Positions 27,258-36,119 of a DNA stretch of 42,451 nt are shown in pieces. Positions within the stretch are counted from its first letter, which is position 1; each line of letters starts with the position of its first letter. A model generated the notes under the pieces. It was not told where the DNA came from, searched no databases, and was given only the letters and a program-made list of their open reading frames with translations. The position numbers and the translations under genes are program-made. This stretch comes from Chitinivibrionales bacterium (GTDB taxonomy: Bacteria; Fibrobacterota; Chitinivibrionia; Chitinivibrionales; WJKA01), in the NCBI GenBank assembly GCA_014728215.1, contig WJLZ01000059.1, positions 1-42,451 of the forward strand. Direction: 5' to 3'.

Positions 27258-28725
27258 CAAAAAGATTTTTCTTCTTCCTCTCCTGGCAGGTATAGGCATA
27301 CTCGCCGGAGCAAGCGGCGTTGGTGCGCGTAAAGCATCGCTTCCTCAGCATCCATCAAAAATCTCCTATGTTCCGCTGGATTGGGATCTTCCCCTGGGTG
27401 CCCCTTACCGTGAAACGCTCGACAATGGTCTTCGCCTGTATATTGCCGAAGATCCTACCGTCCCCATGGTACAGATGACTGGCTTTATCACCTGCGGCTC
27501 GCTGGATGATCCTGCCGGTAAGGAAGGTATGGGCGATCTGGCGGTGCGCCTGTTGCGAACCGGTGGAACCGGACGTTTTCCGGCTGATACACTCGATCAA
27601 CTTATCGAACTGTATGCGATCGATATCAATTTCTCTCTCCATGAAACACAACTTGAGTTCAAATGCTCCTTTTTATCTGAACACACCGATACAGCCTTGA
27701 CTATTCTGGAAGAAATTCTCTTCAATCCGGCGTTCGAACAGGAAAAGGTGGATAAAGAAAAAGCACTCTTCCGGCAAATGATCCGGCACCGGTTCAATAA
27801 TCCCGAACCCGTTGTTGCAGCAGCCTACGATAAGCTCCTCTATCCCGGTGAAGAAAACAGCAGGCTCGCTACCGAAGAGAGTGTCGTTTCTGTTACCCGT
27901 AAGGACCTGGTCGATTTTCATAAGAAATATTTCCGCACTCAGAATTTCATCCTTGCTACTGCAGGCAAGTTTAAAAAACAGCAGATGAAAAACAGATTGA
28001 ACACACTCTTTCCCAAAGCTGGAGAATCCAAACCGCTCTCCTTTGAAAAGGATATTACGCCGGCTCCCGAACAGAAAACACTTATCGTAAACAAAAAACT
28101 CAATCAGTCCTATGTCCGTATCGGTATACCGCTGATCAAGCGTCCTCATCCCGATTATTACCCTCTGTCGGTCCTCAATCTGATCCTGGGCGGAGGAGGA
28201 TTTACTTCCCGGCTGGGGAAAAAGATCCGTTCCGATGAAGGACTGACCTATTCAATACGCTCCACTGTTGAAGCAAACTACGCATATCCTTCGACTTTCT
28301 ACATTTCATTCTTTACAAAGACACCCTCCACCGCCCGGGCGACAGCCCTTTCGCTCGCTGAAGTCGAGAAGATACGTAAGGAAGGGGTTACCCCGGAAGA
28401 ACTCGAAAATGCAAAAAAGGTGCTTATCGACGGCTTCCCCTCCATGTTCAGAACCCCCTACGACATCGTTGAAACCTATGCCTGGAGTGAATATTACGGC
28501 CGGGAAGCGGATCATTTTAAAGTTTATCCCGATAAAATTAAAAGCATTACGCTGGATGATGTCACACGGGTGGCGCAAAAATATCTTGATCCGGCCAAAT
28601 TCCGGTATGTCTTTGTTGCCGATACCGCGGATCTGTTTGCAGTGGATACGTTCAAAGAATTTTCCACAGAGGAACTCGAGCCGGTGAAAACAACCGTTCC
28701 CGACTCACTCCCCTCTCTGCCTTGA
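27244..28725 (+). CDS. M16 peptidase-like non-catalytic partner
   Basis: About 493 residues with an N-terminal hydrophobic signal (IFLLPLLAGIGILAGASG). The M16 fold is clear (LDNGLRLYIAEDPTVPMVQM; GGGGFTSRLGKKIR; DEGLTYSI), but the HxxEH motif is replaced by GMGDLAV and no zinc ligands remain. The late Gly-rich stretch plus SRLGKKIR and GLTY give the substrate-binding Arg/Tyr signature of the beta chain in M16B heterodimers. It overlaps the catalytic gene by 14 bases if ATG 27244 is used; GTG 27226 is an alternative. The pair is followed four bases later by a lipoprotein gene. Confidence 0.9.
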   Translation: MSRNNKKIFLLPLLAGIGILAGASGVGARKASLPQHPSKISYVPLDWDLPLGAPYRETLDNGLRLYIAEDPTVPMVQMTGFITCGSLDDPAGKEGMGDLAVRLLRTGGTGRFPADTLDQLIELYAIDINFSLHETQLEFKCSFLSEHTDTALTILEEILFNPAFEQEKVDKEKALFRQMIRHRFNNPEPVVAAAYDKLLYPGEENSRLATEESVVSVTRKDLVDFHKKYFRTQNFILATAGKFKKQQMKNRLNTLFPKAGESKPLSFEKDITPAPEQKTLIVNKKLNQSYVRIGIPLIKRPHPDYYPLSVLNLILGGGGFTSRLGKKIRSDEGLTYSIRSTVEANYAYPSTFYISFFTKTPSTARATALSLAEVEKIRKEGVTPEELENAKKVLIDGFPSMFRTPYDIVETYAWSEYYGREADHFKVYPDKIKSITLDDVTRVAQKYLDPAKFRYVFVADTADLFAVDTFKEFSTEELEPVKTTVPDSLPSLP

Positions 28726-28729
28726 AGCC

Positions 28730-29497
28730 ATGAGACGTTTTTTTTACCTTGCAGGAACAGTAACCATTGTGCTGCAGCTTCTCGGCTGCGCCGGTTCATC
28801 ACAACGGGTTACCAGCGGTCTGGCCCAGGAATATAAGCTGAAAAACGTACAGCCACTGGACTCTGCAGGATGCCTACGCTATCTCGAACAGATCATGCAT
28901 GCATTTAACGACACCATTTCGCAAGCCGATCTTCACAATGATTACTCCCGGGCCCGGGAACGGCTTTGTGACGACTCATGTCCGCGCACTCCTCATATCG
29001 ATAATCTCATCGCCGCCTTTACCGTCCTCAGGTATCACGGACTTACTGTCCTGGAACTAACGCCCGATACCTATGAAGCGATCAGGGCCCTGTCACCTCA
29101 GCGGATTGTCACCGGCATTCTTGTCCTCCGGACTGAGGGCAAAGAGGTCACCTCCCTGGAGCGAAATGAGCTGCTGGATCGTAACCGCTCCCTCTTCGCA
29201 GCCCATGCCGAAGATCTTCATTGTGATATTATCAAAAATATCAAAGCCGGTGAAAACAGCTATACGCTGATTACCGGCGCCGGAGACATACTTTCCGGAG
29301 CCGCCCACGACAGGATCGTCGGTCAGGTGTATTCATCTACCGTACCCGACGGCAAAGACAGCTACAGCCGGATCGCTTCACTCTTTGTGGTCACCGGAAT
29401 GGAGCAGTTCAACCTCAGCGCCTATCTTGACGAATGGTACTCCCGCCTCCCCCACCGGCTGGTACAACCCAAAGTAGACGAATTTGAATGGAAATGA
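28730..29497 (+). CDS. Predicted lipoprotein of unknown function
   Basis: 255 residues with a lipoprotein signal and lipobox LLGC (Cys20). I do not recognise the mature domain; it is mixed alpha/beta, with Cys residues in a CDDSC stretch and no known catalytic motif. It begins four bases after the inactive M16 subunit and is the last gene of the aroC-like/M16/M16 operon, so it may help the peptidase pair at the membrane. This role is inferred from position only. Confidence 0.8.
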   Translation: MRRFFYLAGTVTIVLQLLGCAGSSQRVTSGLAQEYKLKNVQPLDSAGCLRYLEQIMHAFNDTISQADLHNDYSRARERLCDDSCPRTPHIDNLIAAFTVLRYHGLTVLELTPDTYEAIRALSPQRIVTGILVLRTEGKEVTSLERNELLDRNRSLFAAHAEDLHCDIIKNIKAGENSYTLITGAGDILSGAAHDRIVGQVYSSTVPDGKDSYSRIASLFVVTGMEQFNLSAYLDEWYSRLPHRLVQPKVDEFEWK

Positions 29498-29554
29498 TGA
29501 GAAAATGGCGGGGTGAAGAAATGGAGTAACAGGGTCGTGGATTCCTCTCCCCCC

Positions 29555-30862
29555 TCACAACAAATTCGCCGCCAGCTCCGAAAGTTTCGACCGCTCTCCC
29601 TTTGTCAGGGTGACATGAGCGGCGATATCCTGTTTCTTGAACTTTTCCACAATATAGCTCAGACCGTTGCTCGATGAATCGATATAGGGATTGTCGATCT
29701 GATAGGGATCGCCGGTCACGACGATTTTGGTCCCGTCACCGACACGGGTGACGATAGTTTTCAGTTCATGGGGGGTGAGATTCTGGGCTTCATCCACAAT
29801 CAGGTATTGATTATGGATCGACCGTCCGCGGATATAGGTCAGAGGTTCGATAATCAGAATTCCCATCTCAGTCAGTTCCTTGAATCCTCTGAGATGGCGT
29901 TTTGATTTGCCCTCACTTCGAGTCAGAAACTCCACGTTGTCGGCAATAGGATACATCCATGGAAACAGCTTTTCTTCGATCGTACCCGGGAGATACCCGA
30001 TGTCCTTTCCCATGGGCTGGGTGGGACGCGAAACGAGGACCCGGTTGAAGCTGTTTTCATCCACGGTCTTATAGAGACTGGAGGCGATAGCCAACAGTGT
30101 TTTACCGGTGCCGGCCTTGCCGATCAGGGTCACCAATTGGATGCTGTCGTTGAGCAATGCATCCATGGCAAATACCTGCTCCCGGTTGCGGGGTTCGATT
30201 CTCCAGACATGTCCCTGACTTCGGGCATCAATCCGTACGACTTTTTTCTGAGCCCCATCATACCGGCCGAGGGTCTTCAGCGACATGTTTTCGTTATGCA
30301 AGGCGATATACTCATTGGGAAAATACTCCTCATCGAGCTCCACCGCACCTTCACGGGTCAATGTTTCAATCTTTTCCGAATCCACGACACTGCTGCAGTA
30401 ACCGGGATAGAGTTCTTCGACATCCACCTTCTCCGATTCGTAATCTTCAACCTTGAGCCCGAGGGTATCGCCTTTGATCCGCAGGTTAATATCTTTACTG
30501 ACTATAATGGTGGGAATACCGGGTTGCTCTTCCTTTATTGCAAGAGCAATGGCCAGGATATTGTTCCGCGTATGCCGCAGGTCCAGAGGAAGGCGGTTGA
30601 TTATCTCTTCGGTACCGATTTTAACCGATACCATGCCGCCGTTCCTCATCCGCACCCCGGTGGCAAGGGAACCTTCCCGGCGGAACTCATCGAGATACCG
30701 TGAGGTCTGACGGGCATTGGTCCCTGTTTCGGTGAGTTCTTTTTTGAACCGATCGATATCTTCGATAACATTGATCGGAACGATTACATTATTATCGTCA
30801 AAGGCAAAAAGCGCCTGTGAATCATAGAGTAATACTGTTGTGTCGAGTATATAATTTTTCAT
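29555..30862 (-). CDS. PhoH-family ATPase with N-terminal PIN domain
   Basis: About 435 residues. The PIN domain (about 1-130; NYILDTTVLLYD, ETGTNARQTSRYLDE, TRNNILAIALAI) carries the acidic residues of an RNase. The PhoH domain has Walker A LIGKAGTGKT, RPTQPMGKDIGYLPG and Walker B LIVDEAQNLTP, the signature of PIN-PhoH (PhoH2-type) RNA-unwinding/cleaving enzymes. AAGGACGG before the ATG at 30862 fixes the start; a longer frame to 30928 has no such site. It is convergent with the lipoprotein gene. Confidence 0.93.
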   Translation of the reverse strand: MKNYILDTTVLLYDSQALFAFDDNNVIVPINVIEDIDRFKKELTETGTNARQTSRYLDEFRREGSLATGVRMRNGGMVSVKIGTEEIINRLPLDLRHTRNNILAIALAIKEEQPGIPTIIVSKDINLRIKGDTLGLKVEDYESEKVDVEELYPGYCSSVVDSEKIETLTREGAVELDEEYFPNEYIALHNENMSLKTLGRYDGAQKKVVRIDARSQGHVWRIEPRNREQVFAMDALLNDSIQLVTLIGKAGTGKTLLAIASSLYKTVDENSFNRVLVSRPTQPMGKDIGYLPGTIEEKLFPWMYPIADNVEFLTRSEGKSKRHLRGFKELTEMGILIIEPLTYIRGRSIHNQYLIVDEAQNLTPHELKTIVTRVGDGTKIVVTGDPYQIDNPYIDSSSNGLSYIVEKFKKQDIAAHVTLTKGERSKLSELAANLL

Positions 30863-30969
30863 ATTCTTTCCGTCCTTTGGATTAAAATAATAAAATCCAT
30901 TTACGATTCGTTCTCCGGCCGGTTTCAAGGCCCGCGGTCCAGGAGATTTTCAGTTGCTCACGCCATCAA

Positions 30970-31548
30970 TTAAATAATTACGCCTTCGCGACAAAGTAAT
31001 TTTCTTTTTTTAGTGATACACCCGCCGGCCTTTTTTCCCATAAAACCGCCGATTGTTCCATCGCTGCGAATTACCCGGTGACAGGGAATAATCAAGGGGC
31101 AGGTATTATTTCTCATCACCGAAGCCGCCGCACGGACCGCCCGCGGATGTCCGGCCATTCGTGCCAACTCACTGTACGACACGACCTCTCCCCAGGGTAT
31201 TCTCCGCGCCGCACCGAGAACGTCCTTCGCAAATCCGCTCAGCCCCGACACATCGACCGCAATCGCCCCCAGGTCTTCCTCTGCACCGGCAAGAAACCTC
31301 CTCAGCATACCCCCAACCCGCACAATCGCTCCCTTCGTAACTTCCTTAACCGCACGACCATGCAACCGCTGCGTAACCGCAAGATCAACCCGGATCACCA
31401 CCACCGAATCCCCACGGCGGTATCCATACACGGTACAATGTGTAACTGGATGCCGTATAGTGTATCTGACAAGCCTTTGTTCCATTGGTATCGTTTCCTT
31501 TTCGATGCCGGTCACCGGCTCCACTCCCAATCTATTATCTTCGTCCAT
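30970..31548 (-). CDS. ogt: Methylated-DNA-[protein]-cysteine S-methyltransferase
   Basis: Suicide repair protein that removes alkyl groups from O6 of guanine. 192 residues. The N-terminal part is poorly conserved as in the family; the C-terminal domain has IPWGEVVSYSELA, RAVRAAASVMRNN and the active-site IPCHRVI with Cys156. GAGG lies close to the ATG. The gene is divergent from uvrB with a 121-base gap, so two DNA-repair genes share a promoter region. Confidence 0.93.
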   Translation of the reverse strand: MDEDNRLGVEPVTGIEKETIPMEQRLVRYTIRHPVTHCTVYGYRRGDSVVVIRVDLAVTQRLHGRAVKEVTKGAIVRVGGMLRRFLAGAEEDLGAIAVDVSGLSGFAKDVLGAARRIPWGEVVSYSELARMAGHPRAVRAAASVMRNNTCPLIIPCHRVIRSDGTIGGFMGKKAGGCITKKRKLLCREGVII

Positions 31549-31669
31549 TATCCTCTTTTCTTATCTTCGATCTTCGACTTTCACCCACCGCCAGGCCCCA
31601 AGATAAATCATGTCCTCATCCGTAATATATCTGGATTTCACCGCTCAATCGATGTATCTTTAAAATACT

Positions 31670-33655
31670 ATGAAATTAAAACTCGTTTCTGAATATAGCC
31701 CCAGAGGTGATCAGCCCGACGCGATTGCTCAGATCTCCGATAGCATGATCAAGGATGTCAAGCATCAGACCCTCCTCGGCGTTACCGGATCGGGCAAGAC
31801 ATTTACCATGGCAAATATCATCGAAAAAGTCCAGTTGCCTACGCTGATCATTTCCCATAACAAAACACTTGCAGCCCAGCTCTACCAGGAATTCAAAGAC
31901 TTTTTTCCGGAAAATGCAGTTGAATACTTTGTCTCCTTCTACGATTACTATCAGCCGGAAGCCTACATCCCTTCCACCGACACCTATATCGAGAAGAGCT
32001 CCGAGATCAACGATGAAATCGACCGCCTGCGGCTCAAGGCGACCAGTTCCCTGCTTTCCCGGAAAGATGTCATTATCGTTGCGAGTGTCTCCTGCATCTA
32101 CAATATCGGTTCTCCGGAATCTTACCGTGAAGCGAGTGTCGACATCTCCTGTGGTGATGTCATAAGCCGGAAGGCCTTTCTCAAACGACTCGTCGATATG
32201 CGTTATGTCCGGAATGATATGTCCTTTGAGCGCGGCACGTTCCGGATCAGGGGAGATTCCATCGATATCTACCCTGCCTACGAAGAGACCGGGATCAGGA
32301 TCGAAACCTTCGGAGATGAAATAGAAACCATCAAACGATTCAGACCCATCGACGGAAAGATCATCAATACTCAGGAGAGCATCGTCATTTTCCCGGCAAA
32401 GCATTTTGTCTCCACGGGGTTGTCCCTTGAAGGGGCCATCAAACAGATCCATCAGGAATTGCAGCTGCAGCTTGAAAAATTCAGATCTGAAAACAAGCTC
32501 GTTGAAGCTCAACGGCTTGAACAGCGCACCCTGTACGACATCGAAATGCTTCGTGAGATGGGCTATGTCAACGGCATCGAAAACTACTCCCGCATACTCG
32601 AGGGCCGCAAACCAGGAAGCCGTCCGCACAGTCTCCTGGAATTTTTCTCCACGCCCTTTCTCACCATTATCGATGAGTCTCATGCAACCATACCGCAAAT
32701 CAACGGCATGTACAACGGCGACCGGGCACGAAAACAGACCCTGGTCGACCACGGTTTCCGTATCCCCTGTGCCCTCGACAACCGGCCACTGAAATTCACT
32801 GAATTCGAGGAGATTACCGATTTCGTGCTCTACTCATCGGCCACCCCTGCGGATTACGAACTTAAAAAATCCGGCGGCGTCATTGTCGAACAGATCATCA
32901 GGCCTACCGGACTGATTGATCCACCGATCGAAATCAAACCCGCAGGTAATCAGGTTGACGATCTGATCGAAGAACTCAGGACGACCATCTCCCGCGGAGG
33001 ACGGGCCCTGGTCACGACCCTTACGAAACGGATGTCTGAAGATCTCACCGAGTATCTCGATGCTCTGGAATTCAAAGTGCAATACCTTCACTCTGAAGTG
33101 GAAACCCTTGAACGGTCGGAAATACTCCGCAACCTCCGGGAAGGGAAATTCGATATCATCGTCGGTATCAACCTGCTCAGGGAAGGTCTCGATCTTCCGG
33201 AAGTATCGCTGGTGGCCATTCTCGATGCAGATAAAGAGGGATTCCTCCGCTCCACGCGCTCGCTGATTCAGATAGCCGGCCGGGCAGCCCGTAATACCGA
33301 GGGAAGAATCATCCTTTACGCGGATATCATGACCAATTCCATCAAAGCAACCGTACAGGAGTGCGGTCGACGTCGGGAAAAACAGATAGAATACAACCAG
33401 CTCCACAACATTACCCCGCAAAGCATTCGACGGATTATCAAAGGCCCGCTCTCCTTTTACAGTGCTGCCGAAGATGAACAGGAAGTGAGCATGGCCGCAG
33501 AACCCTCACCCGGATATGGAAAAGAAATACCCGATGATACTGATTCTCTTATAAAGGAACTCGAAAAAGAGATGCAGCAGGCAGCGAAAAATCTCGAATT
33601 TGAAAAGGCGGCCCGGCTACGCGACCGGATCGCCGCTTTAACCGGGGAACGGTAA
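31670..33655 (+). CDS. uvrB: UvrABC system protein B
   Basis: Damage-verification helicase-like subunit of nucleotide excision repair. The 661-residue protein has Walker A LLGVTGSGKT (about 35-44), the beta-hairpin YYQPEAYIPSTDTYIEK that clamps DNA, helicase motifs (SHATIPQ; GINLLREGLDLPEV; QIAGRAAR) and the C-terminal UVR motif (LEFEKAARLRDRI) that contacts UvrC. Length is normal. It is followed four bases later by the HEAT-repeat gene. Confidence 0.97.
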   Translation: MKLKLVSEYSPRGDQPDAIAQISDSMIKDVKHQTLLGVTGSGKTFTMANIIEKVQLPTLIISHNKTLAAQLYQEFKDFFPENAVEYFVSFYDYYQPEAYIPSTDTYIEKSSEINDEIDRLRLKATSSLLSRKDVIIVASVSCIYNIGSPESYREASVDISCGDVISRKAFLKRLVDMRYVRNDMSFERGTFRIRGDSIDIYPAYEETGIRIETFGDEIETIKRFRPIDGKIINTQESIVIFPAKHFVSTGLSLEGAIKQIHQELQLQLEKFRSENKLVEAQRLEQRTLYDIEMLREMGYVNGIENYSRILEGRKPGSRPHSLLEFFSTPFLTIIDESHATIPQINGMYNGDRARKQTLVDHGFRIPCALDNRPLKFTEFEEITDFVLYSSATPADYELKKSGGVIVEQIIRPTGLIDPPIEIKPAGNQVDDLIEELRTTISRGGRALVTTLTKRMSEDLTEYLDALEFKVQYLHSEVETLERSEILRNLREGKFDIIVGINLLREGLDLPEVSLVAILDADKEGFLRSTRSLIQIAGRAARNTEGRIILYADIMTNSIKATVQECGRRREKQIEYNQLHNITPQSIRRIIKGPLSFYSAAEDEQEVSMAAEPSPGYGKEIPDDTDSLIKELEKEMQQAAKNLEFEKAARLRDRIAALTGER

Positions 33656-33659
33656 TACC

Positions 33660-34577
33660 ATGAATCTCGAAACAGCACGTGAGTGCCTGACATCGTCAAT
33701 TCCCGAGAAAATCCTCGCCAGCCTCAAAGTTGTCGGAATGGAAGGGACCCTGGGAGATCTCCAGACAATACTGACACTTGTAAAAAACGACAACCAGACC
33801 ATAAAAAACACCGCCATTCAATCCAGTTGCCTGATCATTCGCGAGAATCTTATCTCCCATTACAACGATCTTGACAGTGCGGTCAGAGAAAAACTCGGCC
33901 TTATTATGAACACCCTTTCGTCAACCGTGGTAGATGAAATCGGCAAAGACCTCTACAGCGATGATGATGAACGGCGGCTCAGGGCAGTGCAAATCCTCGG
34001 CCTGCTCAAGAAAAATCCCCGAGTACATCATGTACTGGCCGATCTGGTGAAAGACCGGGATGTCAAAATCAGGGCCACCGCGGTCAATCTTCTGGGAAAA
34101 ATCGTGGGCCCGGATACCGAAAATATCATCATGTCCCTGCTCAACGACAAGGACAAACGGGTCCGGGCAAACACTATCGAAGCACTTGAGAGTCTGGGCA
34201 ATAAACGGCTTATCCCCATACTGATGCGGTTTCGGAAAGATCCCAACAACCGGATCCGGGGGAATGTGCTGAAAGCGCTCTACACCCTCGGCCACAGGGA
34301 TATCACCGATGACCTCCTCGAAATGATCAAAAGCAAAAACAATTTTATGAAAGCATCCGCCCTCTGGGTAGTCTCACAAATCGCCCATTACAATGATGAA
34401 ATCCTGGAAACGACCGGGTATCTCCTTATCTCGGATAATGAAATGGTCGTCAACAATGCCCGCAAAGCACTGCAGGCCATGGATAATCCCCGTGCCCGGG
34501 GGTATGTGAAATATTTAGGGGCAACCGACGATGATGGCGATAGGGATGCTGCAATTAAGCAGGAAGCTGCAGTCTGA
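33660..34577 (+). CDS. HEAT-repeat protein
   Basis: 305 residues made almost wholly of about 31-residue helical repeats: RRLRAVQILGLLKKNP, VKIRATAVNLLGKI, KRVRANTIEALESLG, NRIRGNVLKALYTLG, FMKASALWVVSQIA and so on. HEAT solenoids bind proteins; no catalytic domain is present. Soluble, no signal peptide. GGGGAA before the ATG and a four-base gap to uvrB suggest co-transcription, but a role in repair is not implied by sequence. Confidence 0.88.
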   Translation: MNLETARECLTSSIPEKILASLKVVGMEGTLGDLQTILTLVKNDNQTIKNTAIQSSCLIIRENLISHYNDLDSAVREKLGLIMNTLSSTVVDEIGKDLYSDDDERRLRAVQILGLLKKNPRVHHVLADLVKDRDVKIRATAVNLLGKIVGPDTENIIMSLLNDKDKRVRANTIEALESLGNKRLIPILMRFRKDPNNRIRGNVLKALYTLGHRDITDDLLEMIKSKNNFMKASALWVVSQIAHYNDEILETTGYLLISDNEMVVNNARKALQAMDNPRARGYVKYLGATDDDGDRDAAIKQEAAV

Positions 34578-34925
34578 GCGTCCTTTTAGATAAACGATCC
34601 TTCGACACTTCGGCCCCCACTTCGATATGCTCAGAGTGTCACTCAGTGCGGCGCATACTCAGGTCAATGTACCGAGAACGATTACGATGAAAAAAATGCC
34701 TTAAATATCTCTCCTTCCATCTCATTAAATATCAAACACTTACAAATGCACCTCATTTCATTCACGCCAAAGGTTAAAGTTTCCCTGTCCATGCGCCGAT
34801 ATTTAATAATGAAGGCAATCCCTCCTCCACGGACGGAGCGCTCAACGGGGACTTCCAGGGATGGAGTGGCTTCCAGGGACGGAAGAGCACCCCATAAAAA
34901 AGGACTTTAGAACGAGTATGTTATT
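34578..34925. other. Gene-free spacer with repeat-like debris
   Basis: No credible coding sequence. At 34598-34690 there is a stretch with CACTTCG twice and CTCAGAGTGTCACTCAGTG, which looks like the CTTCGA..GCTCAG intergenic repeats common in several phyla. The end holds three small hairpins described separately. Confidence 0.5.
34825..34885. repeat. Three mini-hairpins in tandem
   Basis: CTCC-ACGGAC-GGAG (34825-34838), CTTCCAGGGATGGAG (34852-34866) and CTTCC-AGGGAC-GGAAG (34870-34885) share one layout. Stem changes in copies 1 and 3 are paired. Confidence 0.5.
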
Positions 34926-35246
34926 ATGTCCGAACTACTACCAATCAACAACGCTTTTGCCGCAGGCAAATATGAGTCGATACGGCGCAAGTCGAAGCCG
35001 GATCAGCAGGATAAGGCTAGCCGGGTAAACAACGACGCATCGAATAAAGAATCTGTTCACATCTCCGAGTCTTCACTCAACCTGCAGAAAATCTGGGATA
35101 AAATCAAAGTGCTTCCCGAAGTCAGGATCGAAAAGGTGGAAGAAATTAAAAAGGAGATTAGGAACAACAATTACCCTATCGAAAACCATCTCTACAAAGC
35201 CATGGAGAAAATGATCAAGGGGTATATTATCGATGTCGAAGAATAA
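34926..35246 (+). CDS. flgM: FlgM-like anti-sigma-28 factor
   Basis: 106 residues, disordered and basic at the start, then the FlgM core: SVHISESSLNLQKIWDKI, LPEVRIEKVEEIKKEI and NNYPIENHLYKAMEKMI. FlgM holds sigma-28 until the flagellar hook is finished. No flagellar gene lies in the window, so it is an isolated copy. It is followed by a clear terminator and tRNA-Leu. No strong ribosome site is visible before the ATG. Confidence 0.8.
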   Translation: MSELLPINNAFAAGKYESIRRKSKPDQQDKASRVNNDASNKESVHISESSLNLQKIWDKIKVLPEVRIEKVEEIKKEIRNNNYPIENHLYKAMEKMIKGYIIDVEE

Positions 35247-35266
35247 ATTTCCTCACAATATCAGAT

Positions 35267-35303
35267 AAAAAGCCTTTTTTGAAACTGCAGAGAAGGCTTT
35301 TTT
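35267..35303 (+). terminator. Rho-independent terminator after flgM
   Basis: Stem AAAAAGCCTT (35267-35276) pairs with AAGGCTTTTT (35293-35302), followed by T-rich sequence. Confidence 0.75.
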
Positions 35304-35467
35304 ATTGCCTTTTTCCCCCGCAATGAAGCATTTTTAGGGTGGATGCTGAACGAACCACAAGCATGCGATATCTTTCTCGATATCCATTTCCGGATCAGCG
35401 GAGATCGGCATGATTAGCGTTATCGGCGTCCTGTTCTCTTTCACATTTCGAGTTTCGAATTTAACCA

Positions 35468-35552
35468 GCTCGGGTGGTGGAATTGGTAGACACTAGGGAC
35501 TTAAAATCCCTCGCAGCATAGCTGTGTACGAGTTCAAGTCTCGTCCCGAGCA
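35468..35552 (+). tRNA. tRNA-Leu (anticodon TAA)
   Basis: Acceptor arms GCTCGGG/CCCGAGC pair. The anticodon stem GGGA/TCCC holds CTTAAAA, giving TAA. A long variable arm (GCAGCATAGCTGTGT) and an 85-base length fit a class II leucine tRNA. The 3' CCA is not encoded. Confidence 0.95.
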
Positions 35553-35562
35553 CTACAATACA

Positions 35563-35607
35563 AAATGGACTTAGATGGGATTACCGTTTAGGTCCATTTC
35601 CTTTTTA
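35563..35607 (+). terminator. Terminator after tRNA-Leu
   Basis: AAATGGAC (35563-35570) pairs with GTCCATTT (35592-35599), followed by CCTTTTT. Confidence 0.7.
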
Positions 35608-35721
35608 TCACCTCCCCCGCCTCATTGCATATTTTTTTTCAGCCCGTTTACCTCTAATCGATTATCAATCTGTCTGAAATAATTTTTTCTTTTTGCGGCA
35701 TTTACTATTTGTTGATATCAT

Positions 35722-35796
35722 GAAAGGGATTCCATCCCTTTAAATCCCTTCTAAGGAAAATGCTTTTTTAAAATCTATGCCGATAAATCGGCATAG
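35722..35796 (+). repeat. Interspersed 75-bp structured repeat, family 1, copy B
   Basis: Blocks GAAAGG, GATTCCATC, CTTTAAA, GGAAAATGCTT and a hairpin with arms CTATGCCGAT/ATCGGCATAG (35775-35796). AAAGGGAT/ATCCCTTT (35723-35741) is a second perfect inverted repeat. Same order as copy A at 953-1027. Confidence 0.6.
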
Positions 35797-35865
35797 GAAA
35801 TATCCCTTCCCGTAAAGTACCCACTTGTTAAGCAACATGGCGATCATACTTCTATTGAACCTTGA

Positions 35866-35958
35866 GACTTGCGCATTATCGAGCGGCTGGTTCTGCTGGT
35901 CCGTTACCGTGCCCGACAGGGTGATCTGGGAATACGCGGAAATAGTCGCCGATATAAC
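35866..35958 (-). pseudogene. Fragment of a secreted protein with carboxypeptidase-regulatory-like domain
   Basis: The minus strand encodes VISATISAYSQITLSG followed by TVTDQQNQPLDNAQV, which is the end of a signal peptide and the first strands of a CarboxypepD_reg-like domain (SGTVTD..NQPL..A.V). There is an in-frame stop just upstream, no start codon, and after the Val the reading becomes unrelated. This is a gene remnant broken at both ends. Confidence 0.55.
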
Positions 35959-35989
35959 TCAAAACCTGCTGTATAAAGGAGAACAAAAA

Positions 35990-36106
35990 ATGAACATCCC
36001 TGAAAAAGATATCGAAGTACAATATGCCTGGAAAATCTTTAAAGATACAAGACAATTACAACACATGCTCCTCTCGTTCGGGAGTCTTTCCTATAGTAAA
36101 AGATAA
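35990..36106 (+). CDS. Possible 38-residue ORF
   Basis: AAAGGAGAAC lies well placed before the ATG; the product starts MNIPEKDIEVQYAWKIFK. No family recognised. It stands among gene fragments and may itself be the stub of a longer gene. Confidence 0.35.
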   Translation: MNIPEKDIEVQYAWKIFKDTRQLQHMLLSFGSLSYSKR

Positions 36107-36119
36107 TCCTTATGCAATT

